DNA of 40,143 nucleotides from Helicobacteraceae bacterium (GCA_015484575.1 WFND01000161.1:1-40143); one strand, 5' to 3'. Shown: positions 16,310-26,172, counted from the first letter of the stretch. Made by a program: numbers and translations. Notes: a model not told the origin generated them from the sequence alone.

Positions 16310-18767
16310 AATGTACGGATATGCTTATGGTGTCTGAAAGCTTATTGTATTTAGCTGTAACTGTGGCATTTCCATCTGAGACACCATGTATCACTCCATG
16401 TGAATTAACGCTTAAAACAGAGTTGTCAGATGAACTCCAGTTGCAATCAGGCGAGGAGTTAACATACTCTATAGAGTCATCACTGTAACGTACAGCAGCA
16501 TTTAGTTGTAAATCTTCACTCACATTAATATCTCTAGTGCTTGATTGTATTGTTAAGCTCTGTTGAGATTTAAAGACAGTGATAGTTGTTGAAGCTGTAT
16601 GCCCTTCATAAAGAGCTTTGATTTTTGTATCACCTACACTTATGCCGGTTACCGTAGCGTTACTATCTACCGAAGCTATCGCTTCATTAAAAGATACCCA
16701 CTGAACTTTTGTTGTCGCCTCATCTCTTCTGCCATCTTTATAATCTATATAGGCTCTTAAAGAGATACTCTTGTTTACATCAACTCTGTTAGCTAACTCT
16801 TGGATTATCACAGAGATTATCTTAGGTTCAATAACATTGATAGATTGAGTAGCAGTTATGTCGTTGTATGTGGCATTTACATATACTCTGCCAATATTAA
16901 CGGCATAAAAGTTGCCTCTGGCACTTACACTAGCAACATAAGATGGGTATGTACTCCATTTAACCGCATATGTAAAATCTCGTTTGGCTCCATTTGAGTA
17001 GATAGCATATGCTTTAATTTTCATGCTATCGCTTCGATTTATGGTAGTTTGTGGTGCATCTATAATTAAAGAGACAACTTCCGGTTCAACCACGTTTAGT
17101 ATAAAAGTTGTGATTACTGCTCCATAAGAAGCTGTTATAGTAGTGCTTCCTTTAGAGAGAGCCTTGAGTTCACCTCTGTTTGTCTCATCATTTGATACGG
17201 TTGCAATATGCTCTTTAGAACTTTTAAAAAATACACTTTGAGTTATCTCTTGTGTAGTTCCATCAATGTAATAAGCATATACTTTAAGGTTCTTACCGTA
17301 GCCTACGGGTACACTTTCATTAATATCCGGTACTATTTTTAACTCTTTAAGTGCAGGAGTTCCGACTGTTACATCCATAGAAGCATACAGAGAGCCAAAA
17401 TCAGTTTTTATGGTGCTTATACCACTTTTTCTGGCTAAAATTTGACCTGAACTCTCTTTTGTGTTTGCGACAGAGATTATCTCCTGATTGGAGCTGTGCC
17501 AAAAACTTTCACTGTTGACTCTGTATCGGTTTTTCTCTTTATCTATGGCTACGCTCTGTAAAAGTGCATTTAGCCCCTCTTTTATGGATGTAACCGGAGA
17601 GTGTAACTGCAAAGAGACTATATCTGTATTTTGTACTTTTAGGGAGATGGTATCACTCATATCATCAAAAGATGCTTCAATATCCACATTGCCAGAAGAT
17701 AGAGTTTTATAGCAACCTCTTTTATCTATATCCAATATTTTTATATCACTGCTTTTCCATTTTACGCCTCTGTTTACAAGCTGTTTTAAGCCATCATCAA
17801 AATTTACTAAAAGATTAAAACATCCATAAGAGGAGATGTTTTGATCTTTTAACTTAAAGAGTCTTAGCTTCTCTTGGGGAGAGATTATCTTTATGTTGGT
17901 AGGCGATGATTTTAAGACGGTGACTCTTGCTGTTTGAGTAAAGTTACCCACTTTTGCCTCTATATTGCACAAACCTTGTTGATTTGCTTTTAAAAGTGCA
18001 TCTGTATCGATTTGAGCAACTTGAGGAGATGTCGAACTCCATAAAACATCTTTTGTAATATCTTCATCGCTGCCGTCACTAAAGTGAGCTCTTGCAGAAA
18101 ATTGATGATATGTCTGTTCGTGAAGCGAGAGGGTATCTTCACTCAATATAAGTGAATCCATAGAGCCAGAGAGTATCTTTGTAGTGAAAAAAGAGCTTTT
18201 ATCTCTGTATCTTGCTGTTATATTTACATTGCCGGGCGAAACTGCTTGAACTCTTTGTGATAATATTTTAGCTCTGCTGTCATCACTACTGCTCCAAGCA
18301 ACATCATAGCTTATATCTTGAGAAGTACGATCACTAAAGTAAGCTTTACATGTAAGTGATGAGGTAAAATTTTCATGTAGCGAATAGGTGTCGCTAGAAG
18401 CTTGAATATACAACATATCTGCATCGGAAACTTTAAGAGTAAAAGTTGATTTAACTCCCTTGTAGTATATGTTTAGCGTAGTCTCTCCACTATTTTGTGC
18501 ATAAATTCTTCTATTTTTATAATAAGCAATATCTACATCATCAATAGATATATATGATTCATAGGTTATATCTTTTGAGCTGTTTGTATCGTAAACCTTG
18601 TAGCTTGAACTACTCATAGTGTGTAAAATATCTGTATCTAGCAAAAAGATGATATTGGACTTTTTCCCATCTGTATTTGAACTGCTGCTTGAGCTGTTGC
18701 AAGAGATAAATGTGAAAAGTATAAGTAGTGTTGTTAAAAATATCTTTATAGTTTTACTGCTTTGCAT
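16308..18767 (-). CDS. Lipoprotein with nine BIG2-like immunoglobulin repeats
   Basis: A surface lipoprotein of about 819 residues. The signal ends in the lipobox FISC, followed by a Ser/Asn linker. About nine repeats of 80-90 residues follow, each ending in a BIG2 signature such as SPGNVNITARY, SKGSTTITASY, SVGDTKIKALY and SDGNATVTAKY. These folds are typical of adhesins and cell-wall or polysaccharide binding proteins. I choose the ATG at 18767, 8 bases after AGGTG; a GTG at 18776 is in frame. It overlaps the DUF1566 gene by 14 bases and is the last gene of the cellulose transcription unit, suggesting a matrix-linked adhesin. Confidence 0.82.
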   Translation of the reverse strand: MQSSKTIKIFLTTLLILFTFISCNSSSSSSNTDGKKSNIIFLLDTDILHTMSSSSYKVYDTNSSKDITYESYISIDDVDIAYYKNRRIYAQNSGETTLNIYYKGVKSTFTLKVSDADMLYIQASSDTYSLHENFTSSLTCKAYFSDRTSQDISYDVAWSSSDDSRAKILSQRVQAVSPGNVNITARYRDKSSFFTTKILSGSMDSLILSEDTLSLHEQTYHQFSARAHFSDGSDEDITKDVLWSSTSPQVAQIDTDALLKANQQGLCNIEAKVGNFTQTARVTVLKSSPTNIKIISPQEKLRLFKLKDQNISSYGCFNLLVNFDDGLKQLVNRGVKWKSSDIKILDIDKRGCYKTLSSGNVDIEASFDDMSDTISLKVQNTDIVSLQLHSPVTSIKEGLNALLQSVAIDKEKNRYRVNSESFWHSSNQEIISVANTKESSGQILARKSGISTIKTDFGSLYASMDVTVGTPALKELKIVPDINESVPVGYGKNLKVYAYYIDGTTQEITQSVFFKSSKEHIATVSNDETNRGELKALSKGSTTITASYGAVITTFILNVVEPEVVSLIIDAPQTTINRSDSMKIKAYAIYSNGAKRDFTYAVKWSTYPSYVASVSARGNFYAVNIGRVYVNATYNDITATQSINVIEPKIISVIIQELANRVDVNKSISLRAYIDYKDGRRDEATTKVQWVSFNEAIASVDSNATVTGISVGDTKIKALYEGHTASTTITVFKSQQSLTIQSSTRDINVSEDLQLNAAVRYSDDSIEYVNSSPDCNWSSSDNSVLSVNSHGVIHGVSDGNATVTAKYNKLSDTISISVH

Positions 18768-20031
18768 GATAACCACACCTTACACATCTAATTCTATAAT
18801 ACGGCTCACTATTGTTAGCGTCATAAAAGCTCTCATGAATTCTACTGTTTTTCTCAATACGTTGAGGAAGAGGTCCACATGTATTTAGTTGATAGTTGCT
18901 CTGTTCACATGTTCCTGTACCCAAATCGTAACAGCTGTCTGATGAGGAGTGGTATTTGCATGAACAGCTGTATCTAAAACTATCATGAAGCACAAAGTTG
19001 CTTTCAGCTCTATAGTTGATTATAGAAGCCAACTCTAAGATAGTCGGTACTCTCCAATCTTTATATCCGCCTAACTCCAAATCTTTGCAGTACTGTATAG
19101 ATTTTCCCCACTGTATCTGAACATCTATTACATCTAAATTGTCCTGCCACATCAGACCCGATTTTGTATCTGTTACAATCTCTTTTTTGTCATCTCTGAC
19201 AAAATGTCCCATATCCAACTCATCTCCGCGTACACATTTGATATAGCGTGTTGGCGGTGGAACTACCGGTATAACACCAAAATCATTTGGTTTGATATTT
19301 GTAAAACTATTTTCACTTGTCAAAAGACCTGATTTTATATCATATTGAGAATAGGTAACTAGTTCTGTTGTATTTTCATCATTTTGATAAGTTTTTGTAC
19401 TCTCAACACTAACTAAAAAACCGTCATTATTAAAAAATGGTACACTCTTTTGTGATATTAAGATGCCATATATTGAGCTCTTTTCCAGCTGGATATTTTC
19501 CCAACTGATATTGAAATCATTGGCACTAAAATTTATCATTGCAACTTTTGATGCTTGTGTAAGAATATTTGATGTGTAATACTCTCCATAAGGCATATGG
19601 TTAAATGCACTCTCTTTTGAGTTTGTAGAAGCTCCAATATTTACAAGAGTCATGAGTTCATATATATTTGGAAGTCGCCAGTCGCCATGGTTATTTAGAT
19701 TTAGTGTTGAGCAGTACTCTTGTGCCATGGATACATTGTTCTCTTCGACGGCAACATCATCTTGCCACTGAAGATGATACATAGGCTCTTCTACCACTTT
19801 TGTGCTACTTCTTATAAAATTTCTCTCTGCTCCGTATTGAAAGTAGCCGTCATCATAATAGTTTTTGTTTTCATTTATATCTTTATATGTAAATACTGTT
19901 TTCTGTCCTGTTCTTGGTGGATAATTGATGCTTGATTTTTGGCATGGACTTATATATGTATTAGAACTTTTAGACTCTTGACAGGCACTAAAAAAGAGCA
20001 AAGGCAGTAATAGATATATAAAAATCTTCAT
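18754..20031 (-). CDS. Lipoprotein with two DUF1566 (Lcl-like) domains
   Basis: A 425-residue lipoprotein (signal ending LFFSAC, lipid-anchored Cys17). Two copies of the DUF1566/Lcl C-terminal domain are visible, each with a WQD motif followed by WRLPN..EL or WRVPT..EL: roughly residues 85-150 and 285-350. DUF1566 domains have C-type-lectin-like character and occur in the Legionella collagen-like adhesin Lcl, where they bind glycans. Many cysteines lie in the second half (about 350-425). The ATG at 20031 shares one base with the upstream stop (TGATG). Its place in the cellulose unit suggests binding of matrix polysaccharide, which is inference. Confidence 0.8.
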   Translation of the reverse strand: MKIFIYLLLPLLFFSACQESKSSNTYISPCQKSSINYPPRTGQKTVFTYKDINENKNYYDDGYFQYGAERNFIRSSTKVVEEPMYHLQWQDDVAVEENNVSMAQEYCSTLNLNNHGDWRLPNIYELMTLVNIGASTNSKESAFNHMPYGEYYTSNILTQASKVAMINFSANDFNISWENIQLEKSSIYGILISQKSVPFFNNDGFLVSVESTKTYQNDENTTELVTYSQYDIKSGLLTSENSFTNIKPNDFGVIPVVPPPTRYIKCVRGDELDMGHFVRDDKKEIVTDTKSGLMWQDNLDVIDVQIQWGKSIQYCKDLELGGYKDWRVPTILELASIINYRAESNFVLHDSFRYSCSCKYHSSSDSCYDLGTGTCEQSNYQLNTCGPLPQRIEKNSRIHESFYDANNSEPYYRIRCVRCGYHAKQ

Positions 20032-20498
20032 CAATCACTCTCTTTTATATTTAAATAAGAGGATCTGTTTGAAAAATATATGTCATAAGGCAGTGCCATC
20101 TTTGTCAGATTTGCATCCTCTTTTAGCAGAGCAACCGTTTTAGTCTTTACTTTCTCTTTTTTAGGCTCGTACAGATTTACATCTATCACCTCATTTGGAT
20201 AGACAATCTTCTTTTTTACGACTCTGTATTTAGGTAGCTTTTTATATCTGTTTCTATTTAGATTATAAAATTTTAAAAGATGTTTCTTTACATAGCCGTG
20301 TTTTACTTTACACCAGCCGTATCTGTTACATGCTCTTACATGTAAGAGTGTTCCTCTTTTATAGTATGAAGCACGTTTTTGAGATGTTTCAAAAGGGAGG
20401 CGGTAGAGGTCTATGTCTCTTGCATTTACAACTGCTTTAACGCTTGAATATGATAAAAGTTCTGCACTTATAATCAATATAAATATAAATATTTTCAC
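20031..20498 (-). CDS. Secreted SH3-like domain protein
   Basis: A 155-residue exported protein with an N-terminal signal (about 1-22). Residues 25-75 look like a bacterial SH3 domain (ARDIDLYRLPF, KRGTLLHVRACNRYGWCKV, HGYVKKHLL), with two cysteines close together (CNRYGWC) that may pair. Such domains often bind peptidoglycan or other cell-wall ligands. A very basic tail follows. The start is GTG at 20498 with AAGGAG five bases upstream. It lies 10 bases after one FlgO-like gene and touches the DUF1566 gene. It contains a 16-bp perfect palindrome built around TTACATGTAA (20333-20348). Confidence 0.65.
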   Translation of the reverse strand: MKIFIFILIISAELLSYSSVKAVVNARDIDLYRLPFETSQKRASYYKRGTLLHVRACNRYGWCKVKHGYVKKHLLKFYNLNRNRYKKLPKYRVVKKKIVYPNEVIDVNLYEPKKEKVKTKTVALLKEDANLTKMALPYDIYFSNRSSYLNIKESD

Positions 20499-20508
20499 TT
20501 AATCTCCT

Positions 20509-21090
20509 TTATCTTTGAGAGAGCAGGTACATCATTTCACAAGTCATAGGCAGTTTTTTTGCGTATGAGCCTTCTATGATACCACTCTCCAAATTGATTA
20601 ATTTTACAAAAAATACAATCTCTTCATCTGTATATGTATATGTTCCTACAACAACACGCGTAACATCAAATGTCTGTGTTCTCATATTGTCAACATTTCG
20701 AGATAGAATTTTTAGACCATTTCCAGATATTTTAAAGTATTTTGAGACCTCCGCTTCTATTACGTTTACATTATATTTATGTATCAGAGAGTTTTTTATA
20801 CTATTTGAAAAAACATAACCTAAGCGTGAAAAGTTATTTAACGAAGTTAAATCTACAAAGTCTGTTACTAAAACTTTTTGCGGTACCGTATCTATCGTCT
20901 GAAATACAGAAACTATGGCATCATCACTAAGTTTGATATAATCTACATCAATATCATAGTACGATTTTATGCCGCGGTTTACATCACATGGAACTTTTTT
21001 ATACTCTTTTTCTCTAACGGCACTGCTTTGCGTACAAGCACTTAAGAGCAGAGCAGATATAAGAGTTAAAACGATATGGTACTTTCTCAT
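20509..21090 (-). CDS. FlgO-like outer-membrane lipoprotein (copy 1)
   Basis: A 193-residue lipoprotein with lipobox LLSAC. The mature part matches the FlgO domain: LVTDFVDLTSLNNFSRLGYVFSNSI, then VVVGTYTYTDEEIVFFVKLIN. FlgO is an outer-membrane protein needed for flagellar stability in Vibrio, but no flagellar gene is near here. The ATG at 21090 overlaps the stop of copy 2 (ATGA) and has GGAG 9 bases upstream; a TTG at 21108 is less likely. It is paralogous in layout to the adjacent gene, so the two probably form one outer-membrane assembly serving the cellulose system. Confidence 0.78.
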   Translation of the reverse strand: MRKYHIVLTLISALLLSACTQSSAVREKEYKKVPCDVNRGIKSYYDIDVDYIKLSDDAIVSVFQTIDTVPQKVLVTDFVDLTSLNNFSRLGYVFSNSIKNSLIHKYNVNVIEAEVSKYFKISGNGLKILSRNVDNMRTQTFDVTRVVVGTYTYTDEEIVFFVKLINLESGIIEGSYAKKLPMTCEMMYLLSQR

Positions 21091-21686
21091 GGTAGTGTTC
21101 TCCAGCAAAATTCTTCATCAGAGCAGTCGTCGCGAAGCACGTTAATAGTATAATTTTTTTCAATTTTAGTTGTATTTATATCCTCTTTTTCGTATGCCAT
21201 GTCTATTATATCCTTGTCGTGAATTGTTACACTAGCGGCGGATATGACTTCACTGACACTTGAGTTTATGAGGCGTGTATTTACAACAAGGTCTCCTTTG
21301 ACTAAACCGTATGTTCCTACTAATACCAAAACATCTCCGCTTAACTCTCTAAGTTTTCCTCTATTTAGCATAAATTCACCGTGCTGTGAGAGAGTGACTA
21401 TATCCGTGCCGCGATACTCTAATACTCTCCAACCGTTAATTTTGAAATCTGTCATCAAAGATTCAGAGAAGAGCCTTCCAAATTTTGAAGAATTTTCCAT
21501 ATTGTCTATATTTACCATAGAGGTAAATAGAACAGTCTTGCTCTTTTGTGCTTCAAAGTCAGCATTTTGAAGAAGATCTGCAGATACCTGATGCACTCCT
21601 TGTGAAAAACTCTGGACTACGACCAAGCTTCTTGTGCTACATCCTAGTAGTAATATTAAAATTGTCGTGCTAATTAACCATTTCAT
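21087..21686 (-). CDS. FlgO-like outer-membrane lipoprotein (copy 2)
   Basis: A 199-residue lipoprotein (lipobox LLGC, Cys16). The FlgO-type core is FTSMVNIDNMENSSKFGRLFSESL, followed by LVLVGTYGLVKGDLVVNTRLIN, which parallels copy 1 segment by segment. The C-terminus differs, ending in a Cys-containing acidic patch (DDCSDEEFCW). It starts 9 bases after bcsC with AAGGATAACA as ribosome site and is coupled to copy 1 by an ATGA overlap. Tandem, diverged duplication is the simplest origin. Role in polysaccharide export or anchoring is inferred from position only. Confidence 0.76.
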   Translation of the reverse strand: MKWLISTTILILLLGCSTRSLVVVQSFSQGVHQVSADLLQNADFEAQKSKTVLFTSMVNIDNMENSSKFGRLFSESLMTDFKINGWRVLEYRGTDIVTLSQHGEFMLNRGKLRELSGDVLVLVGTYGLVKGDLVVNTRLINSSVSEVISAASVTIHDKDIIDMAYEKEDINTTKIEKNYTINVLRDDCSDEEFCWRTLP

Positions 21687-21695
21687 TGTTATCCT

Positions 21696-24600
21696 TTATC
21701 TTAAAGTATTTTGTATCTGATGCGAGGCATCAAAGTTGTGTAAAGTACCTTTATGAGTGTTATCAAAAAAGTAAACCAGAGAGAATCCTGCCTGTAGCAT
21801 CTCATAGCTGTATATGCTCTCAAAAGATGCAGCTGAAATAATATCTACGTTATCTGTAAGTCTGTAGCCTATGCCAAGAGAGGCTTTATAAGTAAGACCA
21901 CCATTTCTATAACCGCTGACTATGCCTGTTAATTGTGCATCATCTATATCATGAAGAGGATATTTATCTACATCATCAACTATATATCCTTCAAAACCGA
22001 GTGAACCTTTTGCTTTATAATAAAATTTTGAGCCAAAAGTATCTCCCACATCTACTATAAAGTTACCTAGCCAGAACTCCTGAGGGCTAAAATATCCACC
22101 ATGACCATAGGTGAAAAGGTCGCTGTTTTTATCAAAACTGTCATAAACAAACAAGAGACCGAAATCAGCATATGAGAGATCTTCTATACTGCTATGATAT
22201 ATAGCACTGCTAACAAGTTTAAACTCACTGTTTTTCATAACATTTAAACCATGAATGTTCGGATAGTACGAGAGATCAAGATTTAACGTAACATCTGAAT
22301 CATAACTGACACCTGCCTCAAAACCCTCTTTAAGCACACGTCCCCAGTTTACTTCTAAGTTGTTTTTGTTTGCACGTTCTCCAACATACGAGAGCATAGT
22401 CTCATCAAGACCTTTTTGTAAAAATGAGATATGAGCACCCCATGAATCTATACTGCCTTGAACTCTTGCCAACCAAGTCAGTTCCGCAGATAGTTTTGCT
22501 CCTAAAGGAGTAGAGCCTATCTCAAGCTTAAAGTTAGAAGTTTCAACACCTATTTTAGGTTCAAAGCCAATATCACTTGCAATCTCATCTTGTCTTTGTG
22601 ATTCACCCAACCCAAAGTCTAAAAAACTACTGTTGCTGTCAGATACAAAACCGTCGTAAAGGTATAAAATATCTCCATCACCATACCAGTGAATAGTCGG
22701 GCTTTGGTATATATCTACATCTAGCGGCAGAGAGTATGTTTCAAGCCAGTGGAGACCTTTTAATCCGCTTCTGCGTTTATAGTGAAGTCCACCTGCTAGA
22801 AGGTCTTGTTTATCTGTGCTTTTGTAGCTTTTATTTATCTGAGTAAGCAGCTCATGACGCTCTTTTGAATCTGGCAATGGGTAGAGAATCTTTTTTGCTC
22901 TGGCTTGTTCTTTTAGATCCATATATAGTTTGGCAATATTATAGCTCTGCTCTTCATTAAGATTTGAGTCTATGCGATTTAATGCTTTTACGGCACTTTC
23001 GTTATCACCGTTTTGATATGCACTTAGAGCATAAGCGTATGTGTCATCAATATTTTGACCGTAATCCAAATTTAGTTTGGCAAATAATTTTTCTGACACC
23101 TCATAGTGCTTGGTATAATAAGCACACCAAGCGTGAACCCTCTCAAGACCTCTGCTCTTTTGATCAACCAAAACAGCATTTGCATATCGGTAGCAGAGAT
23201 TAAAACGTCTGTTTTTATAGTAGCTTAATAGTCTGGCTCTCTCATACTCATGTTTTAGTGCAATAAGTTTTATATGCTCATCTCTTTTTGTATGTTTTTT
23301 TAAAGCATCTTTCATTGTTGATTCAAATAGATAATCCTCTTTTGAATCTTTAATTCTGTATAGATAGAGCATCAATATATTAAAATCGTCGGGATTAAAC
23401 TTTAATGCTTTTTTATATGCCAGTAGAGCTTCTCTGTTTTTATCAAACTCATAAGACTCTGCTACTTGAAGATACAGAGCACTTTTTGTCTGATTTGAGT
23501 CTATATTGTTTATAAGTGCGACCGCTTTGTTATAGTTGTGATTTAAAAGCTCTACTTTAGCACTACAGGTTAAAAAAGGCTCCTTCTCATAATACTCTAT
23601 AGCACTTAGACGTTGATAATATTTTAAAGATTTTATACATTTTTCCTGCTGAGCAAGTAGAAAAGCCTCTGTACTAATAGCATAACGGTTATCTTTATCT
23701 AGCTGAAATATTTTGCTGATAGTTCTCTCTACTTCATCATAAGATTTTAGATTTAATAGTATCTCAATTCGTTTTTGCAAGATGTGTATATCATTGGGAT
23801 ATATAGTATCAAGATACTGTATCATCTGCAGTGCTTCTTGGTATGAGCCTTTTTTAATAACTTTATCAACATCATTTAAAAATGATATTTTATAAGGATC
23901 TGCTACACCTTTTTTATTTTTTAATTTGTCATACCAGAAGGCCGCACGTCTGTAGTCATTCATATTCATTGCACTGTTAAAAGAGAGCTGAACTGCTTTT
24001 TGACTTTTTGTGTAGTAGTATAGTTTTTGTGATAATTTAGATGATTTTGAATAATATTTTAGATTATAATATGCGTACATTTTACCTTCAAGATTACTGT
24101 ATGTTTTTCTGATTTTACCTGCGATATTGAAAAGATTTATAGATTTTTTTGGATCAGATTCAACACTTTTCCACGCTTCATCCATCAGTTTTTGATACTG
24201 AGCATCAAGATATAGACGCTTTGCTTTTTTTGAGCCGTCTATTAGAGGGTATAATATCTTTTTAGCACTCTCATAATTTTTATTTTGTATATATTTACCG
24301 GCTCGTGAGAGAGTTATGTTTTCAATTAGCTCTCTAGCTTTTGTATGAGTATTTATGTAAGGAATCATAAGTTTAACAGCTTTTTTATATTGTAGATTTT
24401 TCTGGTATAAAAGAGCTTCTCGGTAATCAATCTCAAATTTGTATTTTTTACTTTTTACATCTTTGCTCAACTCTCTTGCTCTTGTAAAATCACCTTTTTT
24501 TGTAGCTTCATCTATTTTGGCGATTGCAATAGATTTTCTATATTTTTCAAGTGATGGAAACTGTTTTACGTATGAGCTTAGCAGGGAGTCTGCTGATTTA

Positions 24601-25187
24601 TATCTTTTAGAGTGTAGATGTGCATAAAATTCAGTGACTATTGAGTCATAATATAACTTTTTTGCTTTCTTGTCGGTTTTTATAAAAGGTTCTAAATATT
24701 TACGTGTTTTAGCATATCTGTAGCGTTTCATGGAGACTAGGGCAAGAGCGTAAGAGTGTTTTAAATTTGGACTGTTTTTATAGTATGGTAAAAATATACT
24801 CTCTGCCTCTTTGTATCTTTTTTGATTATAGGCGTTGTATCCTGCATAAAACGGTATTGCTGAGATGTATGAGTCTCTCTTTTTTACCTTTTTCTTATTT
24901 AGATCGACAATAGTATATTCTATATTTGACTTTTTTAGAATTTTGATGGTTCTGTTTAGCGATTTTGTACTGTTAGTGTCGTTACATCTTAAAAAAAGTT
25001 TTTTATTTTTTCTGTTTAATATATAACATTTTAGACCTAATTTACGATATTTAAACGCTTTTTTTTGTAAAACATCTATGTACTCAGGGGTACTTTGAAT
25101 TAATTCAAATGTTACATGTAAGGGTTTAGCATGTAATATATTAAATAGTAGTGAAAAGATAAAGAGAGTACGCAAAATAGTTTTCAT
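21696..25187 (-). CDS. bcsC: Cellulose synthase outer-membrane subunit BcsC
   Basis: An 1163-residue export protein: a signal peptide (about 1-20), then a very long series of TPR-like helical repeats (about 120-800), then a C-terminal outer-membrane beta-barrel (about 815-1150). The barrel region carries the BcsC signature GHGGYFSPQEFW and ends in strand-rich sequence with FSLVYFF. BcsC carries the nascent cellulose chain through the periplasm (TPR) and out through the barrel. The extreme C-terminus extends about 20 residues past the last strand. The ATG at 25187 overlaps bcsZ by 47 bases. The repeat region is unusually rich in Lys and Tyr. Confidence 0.88.
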   Translation of the reverse strand: MKTILRTLFIFSLLFNILHAKPLHVTFELIQSTPEYIDVLQKKAFKYRKLGLKCYILNRKNKKLFLRCNDTNSTKSLNRTIKILKKSNIEYTIVDLNKKKVKKRDSYISAIPFYAGYNAYNQKRYKEAESIFLPYYKNSPNLKHSYALALVSMKRYRYAKTRKYLEPFIKTDKKAKKLYYDSIVTEFYAHLHSKRYKSADSLLSSYVKQFPSLEKYRKSIAIAKIDEATKKGDFTRARELSKDVKSKKYKFEIDYREALLYQKNLQYKKAVKLMIPYINTHTKARELIENITLSRAGKYIQNKNYESAKKILYPLIDGSKKAKRLYLDAQYQKLMDEAWKSVESDPKKSINLFNIAGKIRKTYSNLEGKMYAYYNLKYYSKSSKLSQKLYYYTKSQKAVQLSFNSAMNMNDYRRAAFWYDKLKNKKGVADPYKISFLNDVDKVIKKGSYQEALQMIQYLDTIYPNDIHILQKRIEILLNLKSYDEVERTISKIFQLDKDNRYAISTEAFLLAQQEKCIKSLKYYQRLSAIEYYEKEPFLTCSAKVELLNHNYNKAVALINNIDSNQTKSALYLQVAESYEFDKNREALLAYKKALKFNPDDFNILMLYLYRIKDSKEDYLFESTMKDALKKHTKRDEHIKLIALKHEYERARLLSYYKNRRFNLCYRYANAVLVDQKSRGLERVHAWCAYYTKHYEVSEKLFAKLNLDYGQNIDDTYAYALSAYQNGDNESAVKALNRIDSNLNEEQSYNIAKLYMDLKEQARAKKILYPLPDSKERHELLTQINKSYKSTDKQDLLAGGLHYKRRSGLKGLHWLETYSLPLDVDIYQSPTIHWYGDGDILYLYDGFVSDSNSSFLDFGLGESQRQDEIASDIGFEPKIGVETSNFKLEIGSTPLGAKLSAELTWLARVQGSIDSWGAHISFLQKGLDETMLSYVGERANKNNLEVNWGRVLKEGFEAGVSYDSDVTLNLDLSYYPNIHGLNVMKNSEFKLVSSAIYHSSIEDLSYADFGLLFVYDSFDKNSDLFTYGHGGYFSPQEFWLGNFIVDVGDTFGSKFYYKAKGSLGFEGYIVDDVDKYPLHDIDDAQLTGIVSGYRNGGLTYKASLGIGYRLTDNVDIISAASFESIYSYEMLQAGFSLVYFFDNTHKGTLHNFDASHQIQNTLR

Positions 25188-26172
25188 GCTCTTTTTTCAT
25201 CCTTTTTTTAAGTTCAGTATCGATAGTTGTCGTATCGAGATTATACTGTTTTGCTATCTTCTTATAGATAGCTAAATGTCCAAATGACAAGTTATATAAA
25301 GAGATCTCTCCAGAGTCTAAGTTAACAGAACCCAATGTATGCTCTTTCATCATAGCCACATAGTCTATATACGGTTTTAGGAGCCTCTTTTTTTCATCTT
25401 GTGTCAGTGAGCTTCTTATAATATTTAGAGGTATCCTAATGGCATCATAAGAGAAATAGGGCTTTTTTTTATCTAATGAAAATTTATTATTTTGTATATC
25501 TAAAATCATCCAGTCGGGATTTAGTTGCAACTTTGAAAATCGTCCCTTTAAAAGTATCTGTTTTGAACTCTCTATAAGCTCTTGCCAGATGCTATTGTTG
25601 TCGTGTTTGGATAGATATTCAAAAATTTCAAATAACATATATGATGGATTTAGTGTCAATGTTTTTTTATCTAAAAAACCTTTTTCTCCGGGTAAAAGAT
25701 AGGCTTTTGAATCAATTGTTTTAATCTGGTGCAGTTTTATATTTTTTAAAAGTGAGTCTGCTTCACTTTTGTATATGGAGTTTTTCTCTTTTTCATTCAT
25801 CAAAAGCAGAGAGTATGCAATCCATAGATTTGCATCAGATGCACTGTTTAAATCGAGCATTTTCCAGTTGCCGTCTTTGGCTTTTCCCCATTTCCATCCG
25901 GGAAGATTTAGAGTGTTCTTTTTAATATTGTTTTTATACCAAGTATATATAAGTGAAAAAGTTTTTTTATCATTAAAGTGCTGTGCAAAATAGAGGGCAT
26001 AACCTATGCCCTCTGTATGAGTTACATCGTTATTGTTATAATCTATAACTCTTCCATCTTTTTGTATAAATATACTTTTATACTCTTGCCAAGAGTTGCT
26101 TTGATGGCTCAAAGCAGATAGATTTGCCGTAACACTTAAGGTGATAATAAAAAATTTTAGCTTATTTAACAT
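25141..26172 (-). CDS. bcsZ: Endo-1,4-beta-glucanase BcsZ (GH8)
   Basis: A 343-residue periplasmic cellulase of glycoside hydrolase family 8 that trims or releases chains during cellulose export. Signal peptide about 1-20. Family motifs are present: THTEGIGYALYF (catalytic acid Glu, about residue 54), LNSASDANLWIAYSLL (about 108-123, substrate-binding Asp), NPSYML and YFSYDAIRIPLN (second Asp region). Length is as expected for BcsZ. It overlaps bcsB by 11 bases and bcsC by 47, in the canonical A-B-Z-C order. The His and Lys content is high but no key residue looks lost. Confidence 0.88.
   Translation of the reverse strand: MLNKLKFFIITLSVTANLSALSHQSNSWQEYKSIFIQKDGRVIDYNNNDVTHTEGIGYALYFAQHFNDKKTFSLIYTWYKNNIKKNTLNLPGWKWGKAKDGNWKMLDLNSASDANLWIAYSLLLMNEKEKNSIYKSEADSLLKNIKLHQIKTIDSKAYLLPGEKGFLDKKTLTLNPSYMLFEIFEYLSKHDNNSIWQELIESSKQILLKGRFSKLQLNPDWMILDIQNNKFSLDKKKPYFSYDAIRIPLNIIRSSLTQDEKKRLLKPYIDYVAMMKEHTLGSVNLDSGEISLYNLSFGHLAIYKKIAKQYNLDTTTIDTELKKRMKKEHENYFAYSLYLFTTI

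Noticed and set aside
20509-21686. Flagellar gene cluster
   Set aside because: Only the FlgO-like fold is shared; no FlgP, FlgT or other flagellar gene is present, and the surroundings are cellulose genes.
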